A DNA stretch of 64,000 nucleotides from Adiantum capillus-veneris (Eukaryota > Streptophyta > Polypodiopsida > Polypodiales > Pteridaceae): positions 97,552,247-97,616,246 of the forward strand of contig CM043954.1 of the NCBI GenBank assembly GCA_014529385.2. The letters are read 5' to 3'. Both the position numbers and the translations under genes were made by a program. This document shows, one piece after another, positions 9,691 to 23,383 of the stretch. Positions within the stretch are counted from its first letter, which is position 1; every line of letters starts with the position of its first letter. Below the pieces are notes generated by a model that worked only from the letters and a program-made list of their open reading frames with translations, was not told the origin of the DNA and made no database searches.

Positions 9691-11869
9691 TTTGAACAAG
9701 GTTTGGACATTATGAGTTTTTGGTTAAGCCTTTTGGTTTAACCAATCTGCCAACTACTTTCATGAAATTCATAAATAATGTTTTGAAACCATATTTGGAA
9801 GAGTTTTTCATTGTTTTTCTTGATGACATTTTAGTGTATAGTGCATTCTAAGAAGATCACTTAGAACATTTGAAGCAGGTTTTTAATCTAGTGCATCAAC
9901 ACAAATTATATGCTAAGGAAACCAAGTGTCATTTTTGAAAGAATAAATTCACTATTTGGGGCATATAATCTTTTCTACCATACTACATATGGATCAATCC
10001 AAATGGATGTGATCCAAAATAGGCATTCTCCAAAAAAATTAGAAGAGCTCCACATTTTCTTGGGACTTGCAAGTTTCTACCAAAGGTTTATTAAAAACTA
10101 TGCCTAGGTTATTGTTTCTATGACCAACCAATTGAATTTCAAGGGCAACGCATTTCATTGGGGAGATGCTCAACAAAAAAGTTTTGATGCACTTAAGGTC
10201 TCTCTAGCTACTACACCTATCTTAGCTATTGTGGATCCTATGAAACCTTTGTGCTTAAAATAGATGCTAGCAATCAAGTTATTGGGGCAATTCTTCTCCA
10301 GGAAAGTAGACCAATTGCTTTTGAAAGTAAGAAACTTGATTCTACACAACAAAATTATTTTGCTTATGAAAGAAATCTCTATGCAATAGTGTCCACTCTA
10401 AAAATGTGGTGACATTATTTGTATGGTCCTCACTTTGAAATATTGTTTGACCATGAAAGTATAAAGTGCTTTATACAAGAATCTGACTTGGAGGTTCAAA
10501 AGGCCAAGTGATTTGAGATTCTTCAAAAGTGATGCAAAGCTTTAGTATCATAAGGAATGATACAATGTAGTAGTCGGTGCTCTTAATGGAATGCTTGAGA
10601 TCAATTCTCTTATCTTCATGGAGCTTAGAAGTGAGGTTTTGGAATCTCAAAAGGGTATATATGATCATGATGATACATACGCCAAAGCGTGGAGCCATGT
10701 CAAAAACAGGGATCCTTCTCACTCCAATATCGATAGTGTGCCAACTTTTTGTGTACCCGGTTCTCCTCTTTTGAGTGATGAACTGGATACATGGGGAATT
10801 TTTCCATTGACCGCGAGTACCTACTACACAAGGGGAGACCATGTACCTAGACATTTGACACCCAATTCTTTATGAATAAGTTACAATATTCCTAATGTAG
10901 GGGCCCTAGGCATAAAGAAAACTTATACAATTTGCAGGACAACAATTTTATTGGCCAAGCTTACATGGGTATGTTCAAGACCATGTCGCATAGGGACAAA
11001 ATTGTCAAGTCAATAAAGTAGAGCACTTGAAGGTAGGACGACTCTTGCATACTTTGGAGGTTGGAAAGTGGGAGAGTATCTTGATGGATTTCATTGTGGG
11101 TCTAACAAACAACATATGTAACCATGGGTAATTGTAGAAGGTTGACTAAACTTTGTAAGTTTGCTTCAACCAAGTCCAATATTAAGACTCCAAAGCTAGC
11201 CAAGCTCTTTGTGGAAATTTTATATTGGTTATATGGATTTTCCAAGAATATTTTAAGTAATCATGATCCCAAGTTTAATAGTCACTTTTGAAGGGTTGTC
11301 TTTAAACGGCTTGGAATACAACTTAATATTAGTACTTTAGATCATCCAAAGATGGATGGCAGGTTGAACAAGCTCACCAAGTGCTAGAGGATATGCTACG
11401 AGCATACATTGGCAAGAGGCAATCCAATTGGGAAGATTATCTCCCTATTTTAGAGTTTACTTATAATAGTGACAAGCATCTTATGACTCATTTTAGTCAT
11501 GTCATGCTTATGTACGGTTTTCAATCTAGATCACTAGTTAAGATGGGGTTGGCTATAGAGAAAATTTAGCAATCAGGAAACTTTTTCAAGACCATATGGA
11601 CATGCTGAAAAGTGCTTGTCAAAAATTTTGACAATCATAAGATTGATACAAGAAGTATGTTAATAAGAAACGTCAACAAATCACCTTTAGGTAAGGCAAA
11701 GAGATATTCTTACATGTTTCACATCATTCAAAAAGACTAAAAATTGGTCCTCACATTCTCTAGAACTAGAATCATTAGTTGGCATGTAAACATTATCTTC
11801 AATATTTGTCGAAGAAGAAGTAAATAAATATGGCAAAGGAGACAATTCCTTGATTGAAACACTTTTCTG

Positions 11870-12420
11870 ACTTGATAGGTTATTCCTCCATGATGGAATC
11901 CCTTTTTGATGTAGAAGTACTTTCTCCGGGAAATAGAGATTGTTTCTTCAAAGGTAGAGGATTCACTACAAGGTCTTTAGAAAAGAAGACAATCCGGACA
12001 TAATTTGATCCATCTTTACATAATCAGGAAAAGTAGGATCAAATCCACATTTTTTCCATTGACGAGAAAAATCCTCTTCATAAGCATAGCAGTCTTCACC
12101 ATGTTGTTTAAGTCTCCTCAATCAAGCCTATGCTTGCTCTATTGTTGGAACTTTAGAGAATCTGGTCTTCAAAGATTTGGAAATTTGGGATATATCTGTC
12201 TTCAATCTCAGAAGACATACTCAAAAACCATTGCTCAGCATTGCCTCTAAGACATAACAATAGCAAATTCCCTTTCTCAATGTCATCCCTCTTGCCAAGG
12301 AGATGAAAAATCATTCTAAAATTAGCAAGAAAATCATCAACATTTTCTTCTAAATTCCCAAAGAATATGGGATGTCCTCAAAGGTATATCATGTCATGGT
12401 CTCTCAATGTATCTTTAGTT
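11870..12420 (-). pseudogene. Decayed gypsy gag (element D)
   Basis: Minus-strand remnant of a gag domain related to that of element A. GHPIFFGNLEENVDDFLANFR parallels the A gag block GYPLFFGEPGEDAELFLANF, followed by NAEQWFLSM and, after frame changes, LRRLKQHGEDCYAYEEDFSRQW. Several stops and at least one frameshift are present. The gag follows directly after frame A2' (12404-12676), without the B1/B2 frames that intervene in element A. No pol of D was found; plus-strand element C adjoins it. Confidence 0.7.
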
Positions 12421-12900
12421 GTCTTGAAATTAAACTATGGGCACATATTGTTTTGCTAGGTTGCAATTTTCTCAAGAATAAAATAAAGACTTGCATGTCA
12501 AAAGATGTCTGATAATCAACAAGAGGTGGAATGGCAAGGTTTGGTGACACAAGAGTTTCTCCTACTTTTCGAGCACCAAAAATAAACACAATACGCTGTT
12601 GAAAATGTAACTTTCTACTTATTGCAATGTTTATCATAATGCGTGGTGTAAAGTGAAAACAAAAATCTCTATTCATGGTCCATTATCCATGGTCTATGTA
12701 TAGCCATTAGCTTAAAATATAATAAAAATATAGACATCCAAATTGAAATAGTACCTAATGAGATGCAAAGTAAAAGGATTCACTCATGCATTTATTTTAG
12801 CTAACCTACAATGATATAAAATTCTATGAATTACATGTTGGAATTGTAGCTTCGTGCTAACAATTATGTGTACCTTTCACCTTGTACAAAAGGTACGTGC
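12404..12900 (-). pseudogene. Leader frames A2' and A1' of element D
   Basis: 12404-12676 is an open frame of 90 codons matching A2 of element A over its core (ISRKLHFQQRIVFIFGARKV, then a proline-rich PPLVDYQTSFD). 12720-12890 is a stop-containing match to A1 at the DNA level, including AACAATTATGTGTACCTTT. Frame plus DNA similarity shows that both elements inherited the same leader. The A2' frame overlaps the degenerate start of gag. Confidence 0.55.
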
Positions 12901-13159
12901 TAACAATTATGTGTACCTTATGCGGTTGCACCCAATTTATTGATTCAATTGATGTGAAAGAGTAAGTACAACCTCAGAAGGCTATGAATCACTCACTTCC
13001 TTGCACTGTTACAACTAGCTCAAAGAAGCTTTACTATGCACCACTAGTAATGGTGTATAGAAAGCTCACTCTCTCCCCCTACAACTAAGATGGATAATGA
13101 TACGCTTAATGTAGTGTACAATAGTGTAGAGATCATGGATTTTACAAAGGGGAAGGGCT

Positions 13160-13168
13160 CTATTTATA
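13160..13168 (-). promoter_or_regulatory. TATA box of element D LTR
   Basis: Minus strand TATAAATAG followed by AGCCC and then the conserved CCTTCCCCTTTGTA block shared with element H. Confidence 0.5.
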
Positions 13169-13194
13169 AATGAGGAGATCCCTTATTTCTAATC

Positions 13195-13450
13195 AGCATT
13201 AACATACACTCCTCTCTAGTTAATACACTCCTTGTATGCCTTATATGTATCCTCAACTTCATACAACCTCTACCATAAAAAGCATTCTGCAAGCCACAAG
13301 CCAAAGGCCGGAATCAATCCCAACAGAAGCATACAACTAGCACCATCGCGGCCATTTTTGAGGAATTTAAGCTCTACAAAGGCCTGAAATGCTAGAGTGC
13401 ATGCTCCCATAGGGGCAAGATTATGATGAGAGAGAGAGAGAAAGAGAGAG

Positions 13451-13489
<39 letters not shown>

Positions 13490-13566
13490 GAGAGAGAGTT
13501 GTGTATGTGCCAAGGTTTGAGTGTGTTTATGTGTGTAAGTGAGCTATAGGACTAGTTTAGATTACT

Positions 13567-13602
<36 letters not shown>

Positions 13603-13900
13603 TGATGCCGCATTTAGAGGTTTGTATCCATCTTATTCCACTCATCTTTAGTTTGCACATTCCTCTCTAATTTATACACTCCTTTTATGCCTTATATGTA
13701 TCCTCAACTTCATACAATCTCTAAAATAGAAAACATTCTACCCTCCACAAGTTAAAGGTCGGAATAAATCACAATAGCAACATACAATAAGCACCATTGC
13801 GGTCATTTCTAAGGAATTTACGTTCTACAAAGGCCTAAAACGCTAGAGTGCATGCTCCCATAGGGGCAAGATTATGATGAGAGAGAGAGAGAGAGAGAGA
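13195..13900. repeat. Two diverged copies of a ~460 bp unit with (AG)n tracts
   Basis: 13200-13440 matches 13655-13885: both run through CCTTATATGTATCCTCAACT, CTACAAAGGCCT and GAGTGCATGCTCCCATAGGG to GATTATGATGAGAG and then an (AG)n tract. AG tracts lie at 13428-13498, 13571-13599 and 13879-13900. Slippage at the AG tracts is a likely cause of the duplication. Confidence 0.75.
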
Positions 13901-14008
13901 GTTGTGTATCCATCAAGGGCTGAGAGAGACAGGGATGGAGACACACACACATATACACACAAAGGTTGTGCAAGAGAGAGAAAGATGGACAATACAATGG
14001 GAGAGCTT

Positions 14009-14115
14009 GAGAGAGAGAGAGAGAGAGATTTCGAATTAAAATTTTGAACCAAGTTGATAAGTGAGTGTGTCTCCAAGAATTACTCACTTATCACCTTAGT
14101 TTAAAATTTTAATTT

Positions 14116-14135
<20 letters not shown>
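14009..14135. repeat. Foldback hairpin with (AG)n and (CT)n ends
   Basis: The left arm 14010-14068 (AG run, then ATTTCGAATTAAAATTTTGA… to GATAAGTGAGT) pairs with the right arm from 14081 (ACTCACTTATC… to TTTAAAATC, then CT run). Arms match at roughly 38 of 44 positions outside the microsatellites. The loop is about 12 nt. It could form a long hairpin or cruciform, or be a foldback/MITE relic. Confidence 0.75.

Positions 14136-14193
<58 letters not shown>
14120..14193. repeat. (CT)n microsatellite
   Basis: About 37 CT dinucleotides between the foldback arm and the 5' part of the LINE. Confidence 0.95.
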
Positions 14194-14195
<2 letters not shown>

Positions 14196-14432
14196 TCAAC
14201 AAAAAGCGCAGCCATTTTTGGACCTAGTAGACAGCAATTCACTCTTTTGATGATAACTTCTTCATCCGAACTCCGATTTGGGTGATCAATAGCCTCAATC
14301 AAAGAGCAAAACACCCTCTATGCATTGATGCAAAGATACAAATTTTCAAAGTTGTGGAAGTCATTTTTGTAGCAGCATTTTCAAAGTGAACATGTTCAAG
14401 AAAGTTGCCTCTCATCTCTTATTTTGCATACA

Positions 14433-15361
14433 ATGTCTTCCGGCACTCGCAAGGGTTCTTCTTCTTCAACAAGTTCCACAACCATTGTGGAATATGATCC
14501 AAAATCTACTAAGTGTGGAGATAGCAATACAACCACCCAACCAACGACATCGGAAACCATGATCATGGCATACTTGGTATCATTGCAAGAGACCGTAAAC
14601 AAACAAGGTGAAGACTTATGAGCACTTTCAATGGAGAATGACACACTAAGGGTACTTGTGGTTGAGAATGAGAATCTCAAGAGGACACTTGAGATGCAAA
14701 CAACACTTTGATGCAACTTGATGATGAAGTCAAGGAATGTAAATGCTCTCTTGTGGACTTGAATGCTTTGAACGAGCGCATGAGCAAAGTAGAGCATGAC
14801 CATGTATTGAAAGAGGAGAAATTTAACACCATGAGCCGGGATGTATGCAACATGACAAATGTATGCACAAACAAGTCTTGGGTTGATGTATGTGGTAACA
14901 ATGTGGTTCCTAATTCCTCACTCATGCAAGCTATGGTTCAAACAAAGAATGTTGAGAATGTGGATGTGGAGGAGTTGAAGGAATAGGAGCGACGTTCGAA
15001 GAACATTGTTATTCGTGGAATTCCCAAAGAGATGTTAGAGACACCTCCTTCTCTTGCCATTGTTATCAAAGATTTCTTCAAAACCCACTTTGGCATGTTC
15101 GGAGTTATGGTCTATGGAGCACATAGAGTAGGGAAGCAAGGAGCTCCTCGCTCAGGAGAACGGCCAATTGTATACACCATGCCAGATGAGACCAAACGAA
15201 AGGTTATCCTTGATCATAGTTGGATCTATTTGAGGGATACAAAATGTTTTGTATGTGAAGATCACACTATCAAGCAACAAAATATGCATTGCAAGGAATA
15301 TGATGAAAAGAATAAGAAAAACAAGGAGATCTCTCACGAAGAAAATGTGCCCAAGGAGTAG
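14433..15361 (+). pseudogene. LINE ORF1 (RNA-binding, coiled-coil plus RRM-like), interrupted
   Basis: First ORF of a non-LTR retrotransposon, expected to encode the nucleic-acid chaperone of the retrotransposition particle. Seen: a Ser/Thr-rich start (MSSGTRKGSSSSTSS), a heptad-like coiled coil (LNALNERMSKVEHDH), then an L1 ORF1-type RRM segment beginning ERRSKNIVIRGIPKEM and including YGAHRVGKQGAP, RPIVYTMPDETKRKVI and CFVCEDHTIKQQ. Breaks: a TGA after GEDL (about 14619-14621), a frameshift near 14700, and a TAG at 14984-14986. ORF2 begins about 50 bp downstream. The start codon is the first ATG upstream of the conserved frame. Confidence 0.75.
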
Positions 15362-15412
15362 GGAAGTCCCTTGAGCAAATAGGGATGTGTGACCTATGAG
15401 ACTGAGTTACAA

Positions 15413-18400
15413 TTGAAAATATGCTTTTGGAATTGTTAGGGATACCCATGGAATGCGGAGGTTTGCATTGACGAACTAGAAAGAAAAGCCAATGTTGTAC
15501 TTCTTGTTCAGCCTTGGGAGCATGATACACAAAGGAGTAACGGCTTGGAGGATTACAATGTACATTCATTAATAAGGTCAAATAATCTCAAGCAACGAAG
15601 AGGACAAGGAGGGGTAGCATGTATGGTTAAGAAAGGATTGAAATATTTTGTATCAATTGTGAAAGATGACAAGTACAAACGATATGTATGGATGAAAATT
15701 ATGACACCAGAAAGAGCACCCATTTTTGTAGCCGGTTGCTACATTCCTCACCATGATTCCCCATTTTATGCTTGCATGGATAGCGATCTGCCATTTTTTG
15801 CAAAGGTAAAGGTGATGTTATTGTATTTGGGGATATGAATGCTCGCACAAAAACATTGCAACATGATACTCAACAATTTGATATGCCACACATTTCAAGG
15901 GAGTTGGAGGAAGTTCACTTGTATGATCGTACTGCAATGGATGAGAAAGAGCCGGATCACTATGAAAAGTTACTTTTACACATGTATAATAGCACAGGGT
16001 TGCTCATTGCCAATGGTGTATCTTTGTGGAGTGGAACCAATGGATTTACATGTAGGAAACATAATGGGGACAGTGTGATTGACTATATACTACTTTGAAG
16101 CCATCATGTATCGCATAAAGAGTTTTATGTTTGGCCAATGGAGCCCGAAATCTGACCATCGGACCTTATGTATTGACCTTTCATGTGGAGAAGCAACTAA
16201 GCATGATAATCTCAGCCAAAGGAAAGAGAAATTGTCACTATGTATGGATTTCAAATGGACACCAATGTACATTGAGCAAAAGTTATGGATGACAAATCTT
16301 CAATATGACGCACCATTGGAAAGTAAATGGGAAGCTTTCAAGTAAGTTATTTGTTCTTGTTCCAAAGAATGCTTTTCCATAAAGCAGCTCCATGGTATCA
16401 ACAAAGATAGATAACACAAAAGGTGGTTTGATAAAGAATCTCAAGATGCTCACAAGTCCTTGATAAATCTTGATGCAACTATGGTCAAAGACATTTATCA
16501 AAGTCATTGCATACATGCAAGGCATTGATTCAAAAGAAGAGAAAAAGATGGAAAGTAAAGCAATAACTTTTTCAAGTTCAAGAAAAGACACATGCATGTG
16601 GAAGATTTTTGAGAAACTTGAGGGGCAAGCGGGTTGAGAGTTTTGGTAACTTGAGTCGTGTGGATATGTACACACATTGTAGGAAATTATATGAGCAAGC
16701 AAATGCTAAAAAAATACCATTTTATGGTTCTCTCTCATGTATCTTTTTTTTACTATTGGGATGTATGTGGTGGGCTTGAAAAGTTGGCCACTCACAAAGC
16801 AAGATATCTTCCAGGTATCAAGTCGGAGATGATCAAATGGACGGGAGATTTTTTCCATGAGTGGATGTGTGATATGTTCAACCTTGCACTTCAACATGGT
16901 ATGCCTTATGATTGGAGTACTAATTGGGTTAAGCCTTTGCATAAAGGAGGGGATGTAAAGAATGTAAATAACTACCATACTATAATCAATGGGTCTCTTA
17001 TGGAAAAGTTGTTTGGGTGCATAATGGAGATAAAATTGAGTGATTAGGTTGAAGAGAATGACAAGCGTGCAAAAGGACAAGCGGGTTTTCATCGATGCCA
17101 TAGCACCATTGATCATCTTATCACTCTTCATGTTCTCATGGAGGAAAGTCAGTTGAAAGGCAAGCGATTGTATTGTTGTTTTGTGGACTTTAAGAAAGCC
17201 TTTGATATGATTCCACGTAAGAATTTATGGAAGAATGAAAGAACTCCAAGTGCCAAATGATTTTATGCTTGCGGTTTCTCAAATCTATGAGAAGGTGATT
17301 TGCAATTGCGCATGGGAAGAGAAATTTCAAAAAAAAATTGTAAGCACTATTGGGGTTAAACAAGGATGTCCATTGTCATTAACTCTCTTTGGTCTATGCA
17401 TCGATCAATTGGAACAAATAGTACTTGACTTTATGCAAGAAGAAAGCATTGAAGAGGTCACTATTTGCAATGCAGTAATCATGATTTTGTTGTATGCGGA
17501 TGATGTAGTGCTTCTAGCACGCACTTTAGAAGATGCACAAAAGCTTATGATTGTCCTTGAGAACTTTTGCTTGCATAGTGGGCTGATTGTGAATGAATCA
17601 AACAAGGGTTATGCTTGTGAAAACCAACCACAAGGAGAAGCCATGCATTGCGTACAACAATGAGACACTTGAAGTTGTTGAGAGCTTTAAGTACCTTGGC
17701 CTTGAGATTCCGTCCAATCACAAGTGGCATGAATGTGCTATGTGTCCTTTGGAAGCGGGAAAGAGAGCATATTATGCATTTGAGAACATGTGTAATGTGG
17801 GAAACATCAAGTGTTGGGTTCTCAAGAAGTATCTTTTTGATGCATTGGTGACACCGTTTCTTCTTTACGGAGTTGAAGTGTGGAGCGTGAGCATCTCAAA
17901 GTCCACTTGGAAAGAGTTTAAGAATGTCCAAAAGCATTTTCTTGCAAACTTTCTCCAAGTTAAGACATGCTCCTACTTCTTGAGTCGGGATCTCTTTCCA
18001 TTGAGGGTATGGGCATGGAAAGGGTTGTTGAGTACATGATAAAGATGCATCAAAACCCCTCACATCGACTTCCTACAATTGCATGGGAAGCAAGAAAAAA
18101 AGTTCAAAAGACGCATAAAAGCAAGATCTTGAGCACAGGATGAATGTAAGACATAAACAAGTGTTTTGGGAGATGGGATGCATTACACTTGCTACATGAT
18201 GCTTCAATTGACTCCCAAGTGAATGAAGTTTTTCTACAACGCCAATGTATTACGGCTTGGAAGAAATCCGGCGGGTCACGCTTCATACATTACACCACCC
18301 ATATTGCCCCCAACTACAAAACCATGTTCTTCACTGAAAGAGGAAACCGTACTCACACTTACATGCTTGAACCTATGCCCTTGTCGGTGATACGCACTAT

Positions 18401-18716
18401 CGCAGCCATTTGGCTTAGCTCCCATTTTCTTCGATGCAAGACAGGGTGTTGGGGCAATGAAGAAGAGTCAAATCGATTGTGCACATTATGCTCACTGCAA
18501 GTTCGAGAGTCTGAGTACCACACACTACTAGAGTGCTCAACTTTTGGTCACATCCAAACTTGCTCCTCTCACATTTTAAGCCCTCACTTAGACCTACACA
18601 CTTTCCTCTCCCAGCCACAGTGTGTTCTCTCCATTGCGACTCTCATCACCACAATTTTGGAGCATCGAGAGTCACTCATCAGCCATACACATACTACATC
18701 ACATGTAACTTTATCT

Positions 18717-18722
<6 letters not shown>
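15413..18722 (+). pseudogene. LINE ORF2: APE endonuclease, reverse transcriptase, C-terminal zinc motif
   Basis: Second ORF of the LINE. Endonuclease: starts LKICFWNC, has FGDMNARTKT near 15830 and, at the end, DSVIDYILL and SPKSDHRTLCIDL. RT: NWVKPLHKGGDVKNVNNYH, GQAGFHRCHSTIDHL, CCFVDFKKAFDMIPR, GVKQGCPLS, and the catalytic LLYADDVVLLA at about 17490-17520. After the RT comes a thumb/linker (ESFKYLGLEIPSNHKW), then a zinc-type motif near 18475-18540 (CTLCSLQVRESEYHTLLEC), as in zf-RVT tails. Several frameshifts and stops separate the blocks, and 16345-16660 is poorly preserved. Domain order identifies an L1-like LINE with no LTRs. It is inactive. Confidence 0.85.
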
Positions 18723-20257
<1,535 letters not shown>

Positions 20258-21771
20258 GTGCATGCTAGTCCGCTCTAGCTCTTGCCCTTTGACAGCACAT
20301 GCAACTTACTTTTATTAGCAAGATAGACTAGGTAGGGGTTTTAATGTACAAGCCTTATTTCAAATTAACACAAGCCCACGTTCACACACAATGTTATTAA
20401 AAAACCTGGGTCCACTATATTTCAACCGGCTAAAATTGTAAAATCCATGCAAGAGTTTGAGCTTGCCTTTAAGAAAACCAAGGAATTCACACAAGTTTAG
20501 TTAATTATCAGCAAAAGCTTCAAATTTTGACCTAAAGATTGGAAGAATTTCAAGTTCGTCCTTATTTTCACGAATTAGGGAAAATGTATTCTTCTAGCCC
20601 TAGTCACACACATGTAGGGGTTTGCAATGCTACGAGCACCTTCTCATAGGCTGGTGAAAAGCGGAACCCACGAGTCAAAACTAAGAGGCCGCCATTCAAA
20701 TTGATGCATTCTCATAGGCCCTATAGGTGATTCCATCCACCGGTCATTTGCTATGGTAGAGTTGATGATATGGATGTGGGCAGTCCAAATTCAAATGAAA
20801 TAAAATATGCCTCCATTGTTCGTCTGTGAAGGTTGCCTTCTACACCCAATCTAGTGGTGTAGAAGCCAATGTGGGGGGTGGTTTAACCACCCACTAGAGC
20901 AATGATTGTTTGCGAGTGAAAGGCTCTTTAGGCTACTCTATGGGGATAGCAGTTTGCAGTAAAAGGCCCACTTAGAGACCTTTTTTGCAACCCTATGGGC
21001 AGGTGCTCTAAGTTCCTGATTGCCACAAGAAGGATGTCTGTGGAAGTGATTTGTACGAGCAAGGAAGGTAATTGAATGACTCACATAGAGCATAATGATT
21101 GTGAGGATATATACAATACATATACTCGTAGTGATGCCGATAATGATCACAAAGACTAGAGTAAGATAGATCAAGATGACAGAATCCCTAGCTCTACAAA
21201 AGGGAATCAACCATAGGAACTTGATCTATTCATTATTTGCAGTGGCAAGGATTCAAGTGTCATGGATCATGGCTGATTCGTGTGTCTTGTGGGCTTTCGT
21301 GATTATCAAAAAGAAGGGATTGTAAATTTTTGGACTTGTAGTGTAAACTTGTCAATTGAAATGAAAAATCCCAATTGTTAACTACCTAGCAAACAAGAAG
21401 ACCTTTGACCACATGAATTTGATATCTTCAATGTTTACCAAGCTAGGGTTTCACATGACATGGATCATGGCTACTTTGTGCAATGTACGATCCAAAGGAA
21501 TGGGTTGTGCATGTATTGCAAATTGCAACACATTATGATTGCTAATACATGAGCTGTAGACATGATCAAGATATGAAAGACAAAGATACCATCACAGGGA
21601 GGATGGATTTAAAAACGATTTTAGTCATAGGGAAGGTGATTGAAGGACTCATAGAGACAAAAATGACAACATAGATGCAACCAATATACAAAAATTCTTG
21701 GACCATGATGAACATAGAGACCATAGCAAGGTGGTTTTATTAAATTTATGGCATCTCAAGTGAACTCCCCA
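20258..21771. other. No recognisable gene
   Basis: Between the half-LINE and copia E. Short frames lack motifs. It contains two loosely similar stretches with GTCATGGATCATGGCT (21259) and GACATGGATCATGGCT (21457), suggesting old repeats. Confidence 0.4.
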
Positions 21772-21986
21772 ATGTGGTAGTGATCTGTGTGAACACACTC
21801 AGGACCGCCATGGCATTTTTCCCCTCACTAGGAGGTTTTTTCCCCCGTGCATTGGATATACGCCCATAATTCTAGGGCTATATATCTTTTCATTGCATAC
21901 TTAGTAAAACACTCTCTATTGTGTACCTTGAGCTTCCTTTGTCTTCTCCAATCTATGTGTGTTTTCCTGCAACCCTAATTCCAACA
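21772..21986 (+). mobile_element. 5' LTR of copia element E
   Basis: Matches the B/I/J LTR from ATGTGGTAGTGA to TTCCAACA. The first ~12 bp (TGTTACCATATAC) are missing or mutated, so the 5' edge and target-site duplication cannot be defined. Confidence 0.85.
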
Positions 21987-21988
21987 AT

Positions 21989-22000
21989 TGGTATCATAGC
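21989..22000 (+). other. Primer-binding site of copia E (tRNA-Met type)
   Basis: TGGTATCATAGC two bases after the LTR end; it differs at one position from the common plant TGGTATCAGAGC complementary to initiator tRNA-Met. Confidence 0.8.
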
Positions 22001-22321
22001 AGGTTGCGTCCTCTCGGGCTTAGTCGCCAGCAGCTATAGCACATGCCTGCTCACCGTGTTCGTAGGTCGACAAATATTCTAGGTAAGCTCAAAGAGCTTA
22101 GCCTTATCAATTTCTTATTCGGGCTCATTTCGGCTCCGTTTCCACTACAGGCAGTACTACGCAGGCTATTTCATCATTTTGTGCAAAAATTTTGTTAGTG
22201 TCATTTTTTGCATAATTGGTCCCTTAAAAGTCTTCTACGGTTTGTGCTTTATGGCAAGTGTTGTTCCTGCTTCATTTCTCCTCTTTTCGGGCAATTTTTA
22301 CATCAGGTGTAGGCATTCGCC

Positions 22322-23383
22322 ATGGCCGACAACAACACAAATGTGTTCAAGATGTTTGCTCCTGAGGACAGACTGGATGGGGACCATTACCCTATGCGGT
22401 CTTACATGATATAACATGTTATTGTGTCAAGGGTGTCTAGAATATTGTGCAAGGCATTGATGTACGTCTTGGTTCTAAGGATACAGGCGATATTGAGGAT
22501 GTTGCAGGTCTTGCTGCAAGGATTGCTGATGTTAGAGTTGTTTTGCCTACGGCTGAGAAAGCTCATTGGGATTAAAAGATGCACAATCTCATGCAGTGAT
22601 TGCATTGTCTGTGAAGCGTACTATTACTCCTCACATTTGTTCAGCAAAATCTACAAAATAGGCTTGGGATATTCTAGCTAGTCTTTATGCAAGTCGCAAT
22701 GAGGCTAAAATTATATTACTGCGTAAAGAGCTAGAGTTGAAGATTATGCATGAGGAAGATGATATGAACACTTTCCTTGCTAGTGTTAAGGACAATGAGC
22801 AACTTATTTCTCTAGGTGAAGTCATTTTAGACAATTCTCTTGTGCAGACTGTTCTTGATGCCTTGCCAGATTCTTACCAGACTTTTGCTAGTACTTCGAG
22901 ACTCATGACCCAAGGAAATCCTGAAGTTGTCAAGTTTGATGCATTGTGCACATTGCTGTTGTTGCAAGGTCACTTTCCCAGGACTAGATAGCGTGCAGTT
23001 GAACAGGCTTTTATTGTTGCTCAAAGAAAAGGTGGTAACAGCAATGCAACCACGTCTCATGGTTCTTTTGGAAGGGGAAAATCATTTGTTTCTAATGCTT
23101 CTGCTAGCAGTAATTTGTCTGGGAATTTTAGTGATAAGGGCAAAAAGAAGATGCGTTGCCATTATTGTGAAGCTAATGATCACTTGATCAAGCCATGTCC
23201 TAAGCTGAAGGCCAAAGAGACTAAGAAGAAAGAGGGTGGTTCCACTACAAATGCTGGTTCCACTACAAGTGCAGCTATTGTTGAGTCTTCTATGAAAGGA
23301 GACTGTGACGCTGATGTTGATGCAGAATGGGCTTTTAGTGCAGAGTGTACCTATAATCCTATTGTCCACGATGCATGCCCATG
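22322..23383 (+). pseudogene. Copia E gag, frameshifted, with intact CCHC knuckle
   Basis: Capsid protein of a copia element. It starts MADNNTNVFKMFAPEDRLDG and is broken within 40 codons (stop after SYMI). Later segments read VQTVLDALPDSYQTFAST and MTQGNPEVVKFDALCTLL in a gag (UBN2-like) region, then a zinc knuckle near 23150-23195 (CHYCEANDHLIKPC) followed by a Lys-rich stretch and AEWAFSAECTYNP. The frame ends at a deletion junction near 23377. The equivalent in J has lost the first Cys of the knuckle, so this copy is the better preserved one there. Confidence 0.8.

Larger units (their letters stand above)
6765..11860 (+). pseudogene. Decayed Ty3/gypsy pol (element C) with an insertion and an internal duplication
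   Basis: Remnant of a gypsy polyprotein on the plus strand, riddled with stops and frameshifts. In order: a retropepsin remnant at about 6840-7000 (VRILVDDSASPNFNEDKLVKGL); the protease-RT linker resuming at about 8415 (LGLKGPSLHRSYEHN); RT N-terminus at about 8760-9160 and again at 9270-9670 (FPKDLPLGLPSTRSMQH, GFIQPSSSSWVSSILLV); the RT catalytic block at 9798-9840 ([12 protein letters not shown]); RNase H at 10110-10500 (PLCLKIDASNQVIGAILLQE, FAYERNLYAIVSTLKMW); integrase from about 11050 (MDFIVGL) to 11570 (EDYLPILEFTYNS) and a faint C-terminal tail to about 11860. This order (protease, RT, RNase H, integrase) is Ty3/gypsy. LTRs were not found. It cannot be functional. Confidence 0.8.
12937..13900 (-). 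mobile_element. 5' LTR-like region of element D (outer limit uncertain)
   Basis: Follows a degenerate PBS (minus-strand TTGGGTGC). It carries a minus-strand TATA box (TATAAATAG, 13160-13168) preceded on the plus strand by TACAAAGGGGAAGG, a block also present in the element H LTR at 45993-46006. The outer part has expanded by microsatellites and a tandem duplication. Confidence 0.5.

Noticed and set aside
14114-14314. Arg-Glu or Leu-Ser reading frames over AG/CT tracts (also at 18584-18941, 43353-43619, 48761-49045, 49287-49541)
   Set aside because: Microsatellite artefacts without conserved flanks. The frame at 47037-48952 is kept only for the part beyond the tract.
15270-15581. Antisense frames opposite LINE and pol regions
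   Set aside because: They are shadows of coding on the other strand and carry no motifs.
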